From Symbiodinium natans (Eukaryota; Sar; Dinophyceae; Suessiales; Symbiodiniaceae): 64,000 nt of DNA. The notes beneath the pieces are model-generated. The model worked only from the letters and a program-made list of their open reading frames with translations, did no database searches and was not told the origin of the DNA. Both the position numbers and the translations under genes were made by a program. The stretch is taken from positions 122,001 to 186,000 of the forward strand of contig CAJNDS010001702.1 of assembly GCA_905221605.1 (NCBI GenBank). Direction: 5' to 3'. Each line of letters begins with the position of its first letter. Position 1 is the stretch's first letter. Shown here piece after piece: positions 29,489 through 41,829 of the stretch.

Positions 29489-31386
29489 GCATTTAGAATT
29501 CTTTAGACCAGACAAGGTTGGGGATGGGCCACCCCTACATGCTAACCCCTCAGCTCCCCCAAAAAAGAAGCCGAACTTGACCTCCTACAAGACCTATGTC
29601 CAACACACCCCACGGGCTCAGCCCTACACCCGAACCCGCCTGAGAAGGTGATGTGAGCCTCTGGCATGAGCTTATACTCGAGGCCTGAGAGATGACGCGA
29701 ACATTCGGATGCCGGGTTCGGGGTTAAAGGGCTTAGTGGTCTTGCGGCTTTGGGCCTTCCATGTCCGGGCCTTGAGATCTCAAAAAGGCTCGAGCTTGGG
29801 GCTTTCTGAGCGCGGGGCCGTTGACGAAGTAGAACGTCAGCGTCTGGCAGCGCAGGCGTGCAGGAAGATTGAAGGGTTCCGGGTTGAAATGAGGTGGAAC
29901 CCTGCACCCAACCCCGGTGCAACACTAGGAAATCACCAAAATCTCCTTTGAACAACTTACACTTATACCTCACAAACCCATAAGCCCTATCATACGCAAC
30001 ATGCGTTTGCGCCGCTCCTAGGGTTGATGGCTGGTTCGGGCGCCCTAAGCCCTAAACCCTAAACCCTAAACCCTAAACCCTAAACCCTAAACCCTAAACC
30101 CTAAACCCTCAACCCTAAACCCTGAACCCTCAAAGGGGTCGCAGGAAGGGATGCAAACCCAGAGGTGTCACGTGAGTGAAGCCAAGCAGCACATGCAAGT
30201 TTCAGACCACAGAACAATGAAATATCCCTAAAAGGGCTCAGGGTCTTTAGGGTCAATTAGGGTTTAGGATTCGGGTCCATACACCCTAACTCAGAAGGTA
30301 TTCTTGATTTTTGGAGCACACTTCTAGTGTCATCTGGTCCCCAAGAACTTGCTCATCCTCTCCAAGGCCCTGAAGCATCAAATCGCGATTCACCTCCTGC
30401 TCTATATCCACAAAACCCAAAGCGCATATATGTATGTGTGTATATATACATATATATATATATATGTATGTGTATGTGTATGTGTATGCGTATGTATATA
30501 CATATATATAGATGTATATATTGTATATATGTATATGTATAGAGAGAGAGAGAGAGACCTCGGTTTTTAAACAATTAACCTGTCAAAAGCACCCCTCCAA
30601 GAAGACCCTACTCCCACCGTGTAGTCGTAGTTGGATCCCTCTTCACAGGTCTTCTGGAGCGCTGCCTGCCAGAGATGTCGGTTGGTGGGGTTTTGGGTGT
30701 TGACCCCCTCTCTCAAACGAAAGAACCCCAAAACCCTTAAACCTAAACCCTAAACCCTAAACCCTGATTGAGCTTATTGCCGGAAGAAACACGAAGGGAA
30801 GAGGCATGCGCATGCTTAGAGAGAAACTCGCTTGGAGCTTGGGGTTTTAGGGCCCTGGCCCTCTCCGCAGCCGCCACAAAAGCCCCGACAGTAAAGCCTG
30901 AAATCACGTGCCTGAACCTGAGCCTCAATAAGCAGGGAGTTTACTAAGAAGCAGCTAGACAACGCCCAATCTCTGAGGTTGCCGAGTGGAGCTTGGAGCT
31001 CTTTGTGTGATAAGGGAAACTCCCGAACCCTTTTCGCCGAGCCGTTCCCTGATTTTCTAAACCCCCCCAAACCTCTCTCAAACTCAACCCAACACACCCA
31101 ACCACTCCCAATGCCGCGCATGGATTCTCGTCCTGCGTTTTCAACTTGGGGTTGGTCAGAGGTTTAGGGTTCAGGGTTTAGGGTTTAGGACGTGAAGATG
31201 TAGAGCACTGCAGTTGAACAGATGCTGCAAAAGGCAGCTTGCTTTTGCGTGCCTTGGATTTCACGTTGCGCGCAACCCCGCAGCCCATGAAGCCCCGAGC
31301 CTATCTACAATGGGTTGACAACTGCGGAAATGCTGCCTCCTTACAAACCTCGCAGAACGGTACATGCAAATTTGGAGATTTCCTGC
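29489..31386. other. Spacer belt with TA/TG microsatellite
   Basis: No recognised gene. A CCCTAAA block lies at 30047-30130, a TATG/TA-rich tract at 30424-30540 and GA repeats at 30541-30557. Confidence 0.6.
30047..30130 (-). repeat. Telomere-heptamer block
   Basis: About twelve CCCTAAA units with CCCTCAA and CCCTGAA at the right edge. Confidence 0.95.
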
Positions 31387-31456
31387 TCTCTCTCTCTCTC
31401 TCTCTCTGTCTCTCTGTCTCTCCATCTTTCCATCTATCCATCTCTCCATCTCCATA

Positions 31457-31497
<41 letters not shown>
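31387..31497. repeat. CT microsatellite
   Basis: CT runs interrupted by CTGT and CCAT. Confidence 0.9.
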
Positions 31498-31499
<2 letters not shown>

Positions 31500-31750
31500 T
31501 GATTACTGATTTCTTTCGCGTGTCAAGGGGTCGCAGTTCTTGAGGCCAACAGGACTGGGACTGGAGTACCACTCTGTCTCGCTGTCTCTCGTTCTCATCT
31601 CTCCTTCGAAGAATTTCACCGAAGCCCGAAACCAGGGAGTCGCAGAAACGGAATTGAGGACAAACTCAGGAAGAGGAAGCTCCAGGGTGGACACGGCTGC
31701 TTTAGGGATCCGACAAGCGGTCTCTTAAGGGCACGATAAGGTTGACCCAG

Positions 31751-31832
31751 GGGGTTTGGGGTTTAGGGTTTCGGGTTTGGGGGTTTGGGGTTTGGGGTTT
31801 AGGGTTTAGGGTTTAGGGTTTAGGGTTTAGGG
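31751..31832 (+). repeat. Telomere-heptamer block with TTTGGGG variants
   Basis: TTTGGGG and TTTCGGG units, then about five perfect TTTAGGG. Confidence 0.9.
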
Positions 31833-33463
31833 CAAGCTTTATTGCCTACCTGAAATCGGCCTGAACCGAACCGCCAGGAACCGCCGAACCCATGAACCGG
31901 ACCTGCAAAGCGAACCGCAAAACACCCCTCCACCACAGCCTTCCTGTGCATCCACGCCCCGCCCTCCTTTTCTTTTTCTGTTTTTCTTTTAATTGTTCTT
32001 TAAATTTTCGGGGGCGCCAGCCATTCTCCTCTGCCCAACCCTGAACCTGAACATTGAAACTTCGGCAAAGCTGTGCCTGAAGGCGGCGGAAGCAGCCATT
32101 CAGATTCCGCCTCGACTTTGTGGGTTCAGGTTGCTGTCAAGTACTGGTAAAAGCTGGGGTTTACGGCTTAGGGCTTTGGGCTTTGGGTTTAGGGTTTATG
32201 GTATGGATTACGGTTTAGGGTTTAGGGTTTGGGGTTTATTGTTGCTTGAGGCTTTAGAGATGGGTCTAGCCTGGGTTTAGGCTGTTCGGGTTTGAAGTTA
32301 TTTTAGGGTTTGGGGTTGGAGTTCAGGTGGCCATATGTCAGCAGTCGCTTGGGCATTGTAGGGTAAGGCTCTTGGGCTTAGAGTTCTTGGGCTGGAGACA
32401 TTGGGGTTGACTTACATGATTTGCCCTTGACGTTGACCGGAATGTTACGATACAAGAGGCCCCAAACCACAATCATGCTTCAAGCCCAGATTCTGACTCA
32501 TAGCCGCCCTATGCTCCGACTGATGGAACTGATCAACATTCTGGGCACTTGTCAGAGCTGCAGTGTAGATTTTGGCTGTTGGAGGGCATGTGTCAAGTAA
32601 GAGCCTTTTGGGCCTGTGGGGTTCAAGGTCACAAAAACCCCAATCCGCCAGCCTCTCTACCCGCAAAAAACCCCTAAACACCCAAACCGGCAGCGTTTGC
32701 AGAAAGACAGGACTGTGACCCTCAACCCCATCTAGAGACTAGCTATAGGTTGTTCAGTTCGCCCCCCCACGCCGGGGCGAGAAAAAAACCCACAAAGACA
32801 GCGCGAGTCTCGCGCATGATGTCTTGCGCATCCTGGGGTGGAGGTCCCAGGTCGTCGCCTCGGAAAGAGGGCGTCAGAGCTCTTAGGGTCGAGCCACAAA
32901 GCCTAATCTCTAAACGCTATAAACCCTGAACCCTACCGCGTTTGTCTGCAAGCTACCACGATTCAACAGTGGCCCTAAACCCTAAGCCCTACACCCCAAA
33001 CCTTAAACCCCTACCACGGTGAGGGTCCCTCCTGAAGATGCTCCTCCCAGGATTCGTGCGGGCTGAGTTGTAAGTTTTGGCACACCGTGGGTCCCCTGAA
33101 GCCTCAACCAGCGAATGGCTTAACAACCCGAGCAACAGGCTGCATCTGAGAACTCTGAACCCTAAACCCGTAACCCTAAACCTTAAACCTTAGCCCTAAA
33201 ACCTAAACCCCAAGCCCTCAACCCTCAACCCTAAACCCTAAGCCCTAACCTAACCCTTGCATTGGCGCCTTGTATCTCTGCGAACGCATACTGGGAGTCT
33301 CCCAGGAGGGTCTGGACCTTGGGCTCACCATAGGGTTTCTGCTTCAGGGGCACATTTTTGGGGTTTGGGGCTTTGGGCAAGGTGTTTGACGGGCTGGGGT
33401 GTAGGCTGTCATGACTGAGGGGATAGGAGATTCGGGGTCAGTATCCCCCAAACACGAACCCCT
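31833..33463. other. Spacer without recognised features
   Basis: Isolated diverged heptamers (32155-32300, 33160-33250). No coding signal. Confidence 0.55.
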
Positions 33464-33549
33464 AAACCCTAACCCTAAACCCTAAACCCAAAACCCAAAA
33501 CCCAAAACCCAAAACCCAAAACCCTAAACCCAAAACCCTAAACCCTACA
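33464..33549 (-). repeat. Telomere-like block with ACCCAAA stretch
   Basis: CCCTAAA units flank a homogenised run of about six ACCCAAA units. Confidence 0.9.
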
Positions 33550-33825
33550 TTTATGGACTTCATCTGAACAATCTGCAGCCGAAGCTCTCGACTCTTAAGT
33601 TCGAAAACCTTAAGCGAAATCCGATGACCCCTGACGTTTTGCAGGGGGTAGGGCTTGCTTATAGGTTAAGGGTTTAGGGTTTAGGGTTTCGGGTTTCGGG
33701 TTTAGGGTAGGGGCTGCGGGAAGCAGCCTCTGGACACTCAAGCTGAGCTAGGTGCGAGGTCCAAGCGCCACCAGTCTTTGACGCCCTCGGCCTTCGAACA
33801 CTGGGCGGGGGCGTCGGGCTCCGCG

Positions 33826-33920
33826 GATTTAGGGTTTGGGGTGTGGGGTTTAGGGTTTAGGGTTTAGGGTTTAGGGTTTAGGGTGTAGGGTGTAGGGTTT
33901 AGGGTTTAGGGTTTAGGGCT
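33826..33920 (+). repeat. Telomere-heptamer block
   Basis: About 13 TTTAGGG units, with TGTAGGG variants in the middle. Confidence 0.95.
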
Positions 33921-34071
33921 ACTAGACTAAGGCCACACATTGACAGCTGGACTGTAGGGTTCAAAGCATACGTCGCTAGTAGTCAGCAGCAGGCTGGCCT
34001 CCAATCCTTCAGGCTGAATCCCTACATCCTCTCAACCCAAAGACCCCTACACCACGTGTGCCTTGCACAAA

Positions 34072-34160
34072 ACCCTGAACCCTAAACCCTTAATCCTAAA
34101 CCCTAAACCCTGGACCCTAAATCCTGAACCCCAAACCCTAAACCCTGAACCCTAATCCCT
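34072..34160 (-). repeat. Telomere-like block, mixed variants
   Basis: CCCTAAA, CCCTGAA and TCCTAAA units. Confidence 0.8.
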
Positions 34161-34262
34161 GAACTGCGCTGTGCTCAGGGAAATTACCACATGCCATCGG
34201 GGTTTATGGTGAGAATTTGATGCCTGAAGTCCGCAAGCCTGTCCAGGCACAACTACCTGAAT

Positions 34263-34321
34263 AATGGCCATATCATATCAGATCATACCATATCATACCA
34301 TATCATATCATATACACGCAC

Positions 34322-34353
<32 letters not shown>

Positions 34354-34354
34354 G
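34263..34354. repeat. ATATC-type pentamer repeat and TA microsatellite
   Basis: CATAT, CATAC and CAGAT units followed by TA runs. Confidence 0.85.
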
Positions 34355-34380
34355 TAAGTGTTCGTATATTAACCGCGAGC

Positions 34381-34494
34381 CCGATTGAAAACCGATTGAA
34401 ACGATTGAAATTCAATCGGGGGCCGGATTGGAGATTGAAGATTGAAGATTCCCAGCAAAAGTTTTCCGGGAATCTTCAATCTTCAATCCGGCCC
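34381..34494. repeat. Inverted GATTGAA heptamer repeats at the assembly gap
   Basis: GATTGAA units on the left and TTCAATC units on the right form a stem of about 27 bp (left arm 34420-34453, right arm 34468-34494, loop about 14 bases). The left arm is one 7-base unit longer. Confidence 0.8.
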
Positions 34495-34594
34495 NNNNNN
34501 NNNNNNNNNNNNNNNNNNNNNNNNNNNNNNNNNNNNNNNNNNNNNNNNNNNNNNNNNNNNNNNNNNNNNNNNNNNNNNNNNNNNNNNNNNNNNN
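34495..34594. other. Assembly gap of exactly 100 N
   Basis: One hundred N. The round number suggests a placeholder for an unknown distance. Sequence resumes with TTCAATCGGG, part of the same inverted motif. Confidence 0.98.
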
Positions 34595-36650
34595 TTCAAT
34601 CGGGCGCACGTTTTATAAAGTCTCAGAAGTAGATCTCGTGACGTCGCTCAAGGTCATATGTATTCGCAGACATTCCACTCCAAATATACTTGACCATTTG
34701 TGTTTGTAATACTCGCAATGGCTCGCATTCCAGTAGCTGGCACAGGGGGGTCTTTTCTTTTGCCTCTATACTTTCACATGATTCATACGACTTTTCGCAG
34801 GAGTTCTTCTGAATTTGCTCGAATTCGTATTAAGTTTGGCTCTGTTACCTTGTTTTTCCCTAATAAACTGTTTCCTTGGTTGTCCCCTCTATTTCCTTTG
34901 TATTTTAATAGGGTCCTCTATATGTTTTCACAGGATTCCCATTTGTGTCCATGCATGTTTCATTATTTTTGATTAATATGGTGTCCATTCATATTTTTAA
35001 TATGGTTTCCATTCATATTGAAAGGATTTCTACTCAACGTATCAAGTTAATTCGCTTCCTACTAAGTTGCACAGGATGTCCATTGATCTGAAAAAGGTAT
35101 GCCATGGGTTTGACAGGATTGCCAGCCAGTTTAATTGGATCCACTTCATATGCTCTCAAGCAAGCTTCCCCCCCCCTCCAACGGCTTATTCTCTATTTTA
35201 CAACCTATCTAAAAAAAACTATCGGTTAAGGGTTTAGGGTTTTAAAGAGAAGCCCCCGAAACCCTGTCGGGTCAAGCAATTAAGCCCAAACCCTTGACCT
35301 TTAAACCTACAGGGTTAAGGTTCAGGTTTACAGGCTTCGCGTTTAAGATTTAGGCATTTAAACCTAAGCCCATAGAGTTCAATCCTTAGGGATTAAGGTT
35401 GAAACATTCAAACCCTTAACCCGAAACCCTTGAGGGTCAGAACCCTAAAACACCATAAGGCTCTAAAAGGTTCAAAGGTTTTTTTAACCCTATAGGCGCT
35501 GAAGGTATACATGCCCAGACCTTAGATTTGTATACCATGAAACCCTTTAGGGTTTAAAGGTTTAGGGCTTCAGGGTTTATCTCTAAAACCCTCATGGGGT
35601 AAGCCCTTTAGGGTTTACACCCTATATGGTCTAGGGTGATGCGAAGAAATCATGTACTGTAAGTCCCGGGGACGCGAGAATACTGTGAGCAAATATCTTT
35701 TCACTATTTCCTGAGCCTTTCCAACAGGCTGCTAGTAATTGCTCGCCAGTATCTTGCTGTTCATTCTCAATGTTCCCCACAGGTCTCCCAACATGTATGA
35801 TTTCTCAAGGAAATGCTCATTTTCCGATCATTTTCCCATAAACCGCAAGACTCACAAGCACATAAGGTCTTATATGACATTCGTCCAAAGCAACTGGGTA
35901 TCACATCCTTACGACAAAAAAGTATTGTTCTCAGGGTGCTTCAGGTGGTCGGGCGTCTCCCAAGAAGAAATGATATAGCATGTTACGGGACCTGTGCTGC
36001 TATATCTTAATATAGCGAGAGGGTGTAGGATTGTTTTGAGTTGGAGGGGTAGGTAAGCCAGAAGGTTTTGTTTAGATACACGTCTCGTAAGAATAAAGGA
36101 AAATAGCATGCATCTTGGTATACAGAGGGTTTAGTGTGGTTTTGAGTTGAAGGGGTACGTAAGGTTGCTCTGTGGTACGAGCTGCACTGATATGGAATAT
36201 ACCCACCATTTGTGCAGAAAAAACATACAATGCGCGCCTTCAGAATTGTAGTATGCTTGGGTCTTCAGGTTTCTTGGTATACAGGTTGAGGTTTGTGTTG
36301 AACCGCACCCTGTACTTAAGTCGGAGACCCAGTTTGGAGTTTGAGATTTGTGTTGAACAGCACCTTGTACGCACGTCGGAGTGCCTCAGCTATACACTTA
36401 CGGACCCTAAACTCAGGAGGGGTTCATGTTAAGGTTTTAGGGTTAAGAATGCCTAAACCCTATACCGGAAAGCCTGGGAGAACGCCTGAGTGTCACCTCC
36501 ACACAGTAGCTCTATGTAATCACTTTGTAAGACCAGATATTTCTTATAGTGCTCATGCTGAGAAAGACTCAAGGTAGGGTTTAGAGAGGCATAAATGTAT
36601 GAAAAAGGGCAGATCTTTGGGGGGGGTAGCATATATATATATATAGATGC
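34595..36650. other. AT-richer island with few telomere repeats
   Basis: Visibly richer in A and T than the rest. It has no clean telomere block and only strongly diverged heptamers at 35225-35640. Tandem-like duplicated phrases occur (TTTGTGTTGAAC at 36294 and 36347, CTTGGTATACAG at 36113 and 36273). I recognise no ORF. Confidence 0.6.
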
Positions 36651-37548
36651 GAGGAGCTAATGTTCGGGGTTTAAATTGGGACATTTCGAGGCTTCAGCTA
36701 CACTGCAGCTACATGAACGCTGGTCCCAAGCAGCACATCCATCCATGCAGAGAAAAAAACAAACGCCCCACAGAAAGATCCCACATCGTCGAGCCGAATC
36801 CATATCTCACCCCTAAACCCTAACCCAAACCTCGCCCCCCCGAATCCGAAATCCAAAATCACGGCAAGCGCCTGCGCCGGGCCCTCTCCTGCAAAGCCCG
36901 CTAGGCTCACCTTCCACGGCCCCCATTCTTGAGAGCCCGCTTGGAGTTTAGGGTTTGGGGTGGAAGGGCAAAGGAGCTTAAGGGTTTCAAGGTTTCAGGG
37001 TTTGAGAGCATTTAAGGGTTTAGAGTTTAAGGGCTTGAGGGTATGTGAGGGTTTGGGGTTAAAGGGGGTTCATGGGTAGCTACAACTGGGGGATACAAGC
37101 AGGTTGTAATCTTGTTTAGTGGTTTTGTTTTACAACTGCCCTCAAGTACGGTAGGGCCCAGAGACCGTCGGAAGCGCTGCGTAGCCTCCCCAAGCACAGG
37201 TGGCTTCCCATAAACAAACCCAAGCCAGCAAACAAACGTCTCGCGGCGCAATACCTACAAGCACGAAAAGCCCTGAAGGCTCTTTGCCAGGAACTGTTGG
37301 CAGGCAAGGAGGAAAAGCTGAATTCATGACCAATATCAATGCCTACACCTGGAGGTTCATGGGTATTTAGAAGTAGGGTTACAAGTAGGGTGACTATGGT
37401 TCCAACCTAATTTAGAGTACTTATAACCCAACAGGCCCCGATAAATGAGCCGGACACCTCGCAATTGTACAGAAGAATCAACTCTGCTTGAAGGTAGGAT
37501 GTAGGTTTGAGGGCTTAGGGTTTGAGACTAACCCCCCAACCCTCAAAA
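36651..37548. other. Spacer without recognised gene
   Basis: Unique sequence with scattered diverged heptamers near 36940-37070. It contains the family B partial copy at 37346-37440. Confidence 0.55.
37346..37440. mobile_element. MITE-like element, family B, partial copy 3
   Basis: The left arm ACCTGGAGGTTCATGGGTAT and core AGAAGTAGGGTTACAAG are present. The right arm is lost after ACTTATAACCC. Confidence 0.6.
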
Positions 37549-37613
37549 CCCTAAACCCTAAACCCTAAATCCTAAACCCTATACCCTAAACCCTAAACCC
37601 TAAACCCTAAACC
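37549..37613 (-). repeat. Telomere-heptamer block
   Basis: About nine CCCTAAA units, with TCCTAAA and CCCTATA variants. Confidence 0.95.
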
Positions 37614-37981
37614 CAGATGTGCAATACCCCTTGCCCTGCCGGGAGGTGCGGTCGAGCCGGATCCAGAACAAAGCCCGAGATCTCCTGCAGGCTCTTGCTT
37701 AAGGAATTAGGGGTCTAGGGTTTAGGGTTTCGGGTTTAGGGTTTAGGAATCAGAGTGCAGGGCTAAAAATACCATACGTAGAACTTGAGGGCTATGCCCT
37801 TACAGGGTTAGTGGGCTAGGCGCTCCGGGTTTGGTTTATTTAGCTGGGGTCTTAGGAAGTAAAGGCGTCAAGCGCAGAAAAGGTTGGGGCGTAAGGCTGG
37901 AGACACCTTACACCCCATGAAGGCTTGGGACCTCCATTGCCGACGCTGGTAAGCAGAGACGTGGGAATTAAAACCCTAGTC

Positions 37982-38084
37982 TTGGGGATGTTCCCCCTTA
38001 CACTACCAGTCCTTATTAGAGACAATAGTACCCCTATGACAATCTCCTATGAAGGACTGTTAGCAATAAGGGGGAACATCCCAA
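37982..38084. mobile_element. MITE-like element, family A, copy 1
   Basis: 103 bp. The arms start TTGGGGATGTTCCCCCTTA and, reversed, TTGGGATGTTCCCCCTTAT, and continue into CAGTCCTT on both sides. No ORF. Confidence 0.85.
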
Positions 38085-38189
38085 CCCTCAACCCTGAACC
38101 CTATACCGAAACCTGGGTTGGGGATCTCGCCATCCGGCCCTCCTGACACACAAGCAGGCAGAACAACCGAACATCCTGAAGGGGGGGTG

Positions 38190-38284
38190 GGGGGGTTTAG
38201 GGTTTAGGGTTTAGGGTTTAGGGTCTAGGGTCTAGGGTCTAGGGTCTAGGGTTTAGGGTTTAGGGTTTAGGGTTTAGGGTTTAT
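38190..38284 (+). repeat. Telomere block with a TCTAGGG stretch
   Basis: About 13 units: TTTAGGG, then five TCTAGGG, then TTTAGGG. Confidence 0.95.
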
Positions 38285-38352
38285 AGAAATTGTATAGGGT
38301 TTGTGTCCGGAGTTTTGTCGGGTTTTGTTTTTAAACTTTTCCTACTTCGTTT

Positions 38353-38530
38353 TGGGGGGGGGGGGGGGGCTTGGCTGGGGGGCTGGGGGCTGTGGCGCTG
38401 GGTGTGGGGGGTGGGGGCGCTGGCGGGGCTGGGCTGCAGGGGCTGTGGGGGAGGGGGGGGCTGGGGGGGCGGGGCGTTGGGGCTGGCAAGTGGGCTGGGG
38501 GGGGGGGCTGGCTAAAGGGGGGGTTGTTTT
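38353..38530. repeat. G-rich low-complexity tract
   Basis: GGGGCTG, GGGGGG and GGCTGG units. Gly/Trp/Ala frames arise from it. Confidence 0.85.
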
Positions 38531-38706
38531 GGGGTGTTTGGAAGGGTTGTGGGGGTTCAGGCCGGCAGAACCTTTGGGGCTTTCTTTCAGGGTCTTTTTG
38601 GTGCCCTGAAAGCCGTGCTTTTGGCTAATATTTTTGCACTGTGAAGGATGAAGGATTATTGCACGAGCTGCTCGTAATGAAACACCTACAATTTCTATGT
38701 ATCCTA

Positions 38707-38906
<200 letters not shown>

Positions 38907-39024
38907 TCAGGGTTGAGGGGGGGGGCTAGAGCCTCGGGCTTGGGGGGGTTAGGGCTTCATTTGGCGTCGAGGATCCAGACGATGGTCCACGCTGGGATCT
39001 CACTTCTAAGTCACTTCTCTAATA

Positions 39025-39152
39025 AGTACATAATAATTATACAGAATAATTACATACTGAATACATAATAAATACAAAATAATTATACAGAATAATTATA
39101 CATAATAATTGCATAATGATTACATAATAACAACATAATACGTACATAATAA
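39025..39152. repeat. AT-rich degenerate ACATAATAATT repeat
   Basis: Units of about 10-13 bp (ATAATTATACAGAATAATT type) with many changes. Confidence 0.75.
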
Positions 39153-39438
39153 TGACCGTCCGGGTGGTCGGGTCCTCTGTACTTGACTTCGTGGGCCCCC
39201 CGACAAGAACCCCCCCCATGCACCATGAGCATGGAACTCCCGAACCCACAAACCAAGCCGCAAAACAATAAACCTAGGTGGCACGCTTCTCAAAACCCTA
39301 AGCCCTAAGCCCTAAACCCTAAACCCTAGACCCTAAACCCATGTGGCACGCTGCTCCTTGCCAGGTTTGCCAAAGGCTTCGAGATCGTACTCGACACTGG
39401 GAGGAGCAAGGATCAAGATTGGCGTTCCTAAACCCATC

Positions 39439-39620
39439 CCCCTAAACCCTAAACCCTAAACCCTAAACCCTAAACCCTAAACCCTAAACCCGAAACCCTA
39501 AACCCTAAACCCTTAAACCCTAAACCCTAAACCCTAACCCTAAACCCTAAACCCTTAACCCTAAACCCTTAACCCTAAACCCTAAACCCTAAACCCTAAA
39601 CCCTAAACCCTAAACCCTAC
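39439..39620 (-). repeat. Long telomere-heptamer block
   Basis: About 25 CCCTAAA units. CCCTTAA and CCCTAA length variants sit in the middle. Confidence 0.97.
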
Positions 39621-39722
39621 ACTTTGGGGTTGAGAAGGGCCTGAGAGGCCCTAAACAGGCAGGACAAACCCTCAACCTTATCCGGGCTGTACACTGCAAG
39701 CGGGCTCTGGTCTCCGAACCCT

Positions 39723-39927
39723 ACTTGGAGGTTCATTGGGCTGATTACAAGTAGGGTTTAGGGTTTAGGGTTTAGGGTTTAGGGTTTAGGGTTTAGGGTT
39801 CAGAGTTTAGGGTTTAAGGTTTAGGATACTTCAAAGTAGGGCTATAAGGAGGGTAACTATGGTTCTGGCTTTACTTTTCAAAGAACTTACAACCCCACTG
39901 ATAGAAAGCACCCATGAACATTCAAGC
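39723..39927. mobile_element. MITE-like element, family B, copy 4, with internal telomere block
   Basis: The left arm ACTTGGAGGTTCATTGGG runs to ACAAGTAGGGTT, where TTTAGGG units begin (39754-39832). The core resumes as CAAAGTAGGGCTATAAG and the right arm, reversed, is CTTGAATGTTCATGGGTGC. Confidence 0.8.
39754..39832 (+). repeat. Telomere-heptamer block inside a family B element
   Basis: About ten TTTAGGG units with a few variants at the right edge. Confidence 0.95.
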
Positions 39928-40177
39928 TAGAAAAGCAAGCTCATGACCTGACAATCCTACGGCGAGGCTCAGAATCCGAGATCGATGGTATTTAGGGTTT
40001 AGGGTTTAGGGTTCAGGGTTCAGAGGTTTGAGGGCTGAGGGTTAGGCGCTTGACGCGGGGCGTAGGGTTTTACTAGCGCTTAGGGGTTTTGGGGTCTGGG
40101 GTTTGTGGCGGGGGCCCTAACCCCAAACCCTCAACAACCCCAAAACCCCAAAACCCCAAAACCTCAAACCCCCAAAC

Positions 40178-40551
40178 CTAAACACTAAACCCTAAACCCC
40201 TAAACCCTAAATCCTAAACCCTAGACCCTAAACCGTAAACCCTAAAGCCCTGAACTCCCGAAAGGGCTTCACATGTCCAGCGCCTCAGGCTCTTCTTCTC
40301 CTCCACCACAAATGCCTGGGCTTGGGGTTTAAGGGGTTGATGGCTGAGCTTTAAGGGTTTAGGGTTTGGGGTTTGGGGTTTAGGGTTTAGGGTTGGTTAC
40401 GGCTTGCTTCGGGCTGTTCATAACAAGAAGTGGTGGGGGATGAGGGAGGGGGAGATTTCTGCCCCTAAGCCCTAAGCCCTGAGCCCCAAACCCTAAACCC
40501 TAAACCCTAAACACTAAACCCTAAACCCTAAACCCTAAACCCTAAACCCTG
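40178..40551 (-). repeat. Two C-rich telomere blocks with spacer between
   Basis: CCCTAAA blocks at 40178-40243 and 40480-40551. A G-rich TTTAGGG patch at 40355-40395 lies between them. Confidence 0.85.
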
Positions 40552-40661
40552 TTTCGAAGAGAATTACAGGAAAGCCACAGAGGCCGACATCCGGCGCACA
40601 TCGTTCTATTTGCTGTCCATGAACCCGAAAGCTTGAACCCTAAACCCCAAACTGCTCCTGG

Positions 40662-40744
40662 GTGGTTCTCTAGATTAGGGTCCCTTGTGGGGTACTACAT
40701 ACAATACGGCACCCCCGAAGAGGGGACCCAATTTAGAGAACCAC
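40662..40744. mobile_element. MITE-like inverted repeat, family H, single copy
   Basis: 83 bp. The arms read GTGGTTCTCTAGATTAGGGT and, reversed, GTGGTTCTCTAAATTGGGTC. No ORF. Confidence 0.65.
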
Positions 40745-40910
40745 TCTTATCGCAGAAGGTTTGGGGGGCTTGTGGCCCGTTAAAGCGCCATAGGCTTCTG
40801 GTATTTCAGGGCGAGACACCCTAACTCCCCCAAACAATTTCAGGGAAACTCGTCATCCCTACAATGCTGCGTAACTCGTACAGAAGCACTCGCAGCTTCC
40901 CCAGAATTAC

Positions 40911-41510
40911 CCCCCCCCCCCCCCTCTTGGCGTTTAAGGCTTAAGGGTTAGGAGTTGGTTTAAGGGTAGCAGGGCTGAAGTGTGAAGGGCTTAGGGTTCA
41001 GGGACCCCCCCCCCCCCCGCCCTCCCCCCCCTGCCCGCAAAGAACGACTCAAATTCACCCAGGGACGAAGATCTCATCGGGAACGGGCGGTGCATCCACA
41101 TGGACCGGCTCACCCTGGGCTTTCGACGTGAATATGGGGCAAGTACGCTCTAGATGTGACGGGTTGTGATGGTTGGGTGTATGACATCAATCACAGGGAT
41201 GGGGAAGGGGCTTATGCTGATCCTTTTCACCATAACACCTCAAGGCTGGGTGAGATGCCCAACAAGAGGTTGAAGTGCTACTGTAGGAAACTGCGCTTTT
41301 ATATGACAGATGCCTGAATACAGCACAGGTGTGGTAATGCACACCTTTGTGTGGGTTTCCCCTCCACCCCCAGCAAAAACAGGGACCCCCTTAAATACCC
41401 CCAAACAGTAAAACCTTTCTTGCGGATATAAACCCTACAAACCCCGAACCTCCACAAGCCCTAAAAACCCTAAACCCTGTAAACCCCGAAGCCCCAAATC
41501 CTATAGATCC
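40911..41510. other. Spacer with poly-C tracts
   Basis: C runs near 40911-40924 and 41005-41018, then unique sequence. No gene recognised. Confidence 0.55.
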
Positions 41511-41598
41511 CCAAGCCCTAAACCCTAAACCCTAAACCCTAAACCCTAAACCCTAAACCCTAAACCCTGAACCCTGAACCCTGAACCCTGAACCCTGG
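41511..41598 (-). repeat. Telomere block CCCTAAA passing into CCCTGAA
   Basis: About eight CCCTAAA then four or five CCCTGAA. Confidence 0.95.
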
Positions 41599-41654
41599 TG
41601 GTTTCAGGGCTCCTGGCCTCTGAATCCTCTTCGTCCCCTCTGCTCTCCTTTATG

Positions 41655-41706
41655 AGGGGTTTAGGGTTTAGGGTTTAGGGCTTAGGGTTTAGGGTTTAGG
41701 GTTTAG
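41655..41706 (+). repeat. Telomere-heptamer block
   Basis: Seven TTTAGGG units, one TTAGGGC variant. Confidence 0.95.
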
Positions 41707-41829
41707 GACTTGAATGCTTCGGGGTTTCCGGTTAGGGTTTGGGCTTGGGGTTTGGGGCTTAGAGGTTTAGGGGGAGGCCCTCCGAAAGAGGGTAACAGTG
41801 TCATCATTTCGCACCACCCAAAATCTCAT

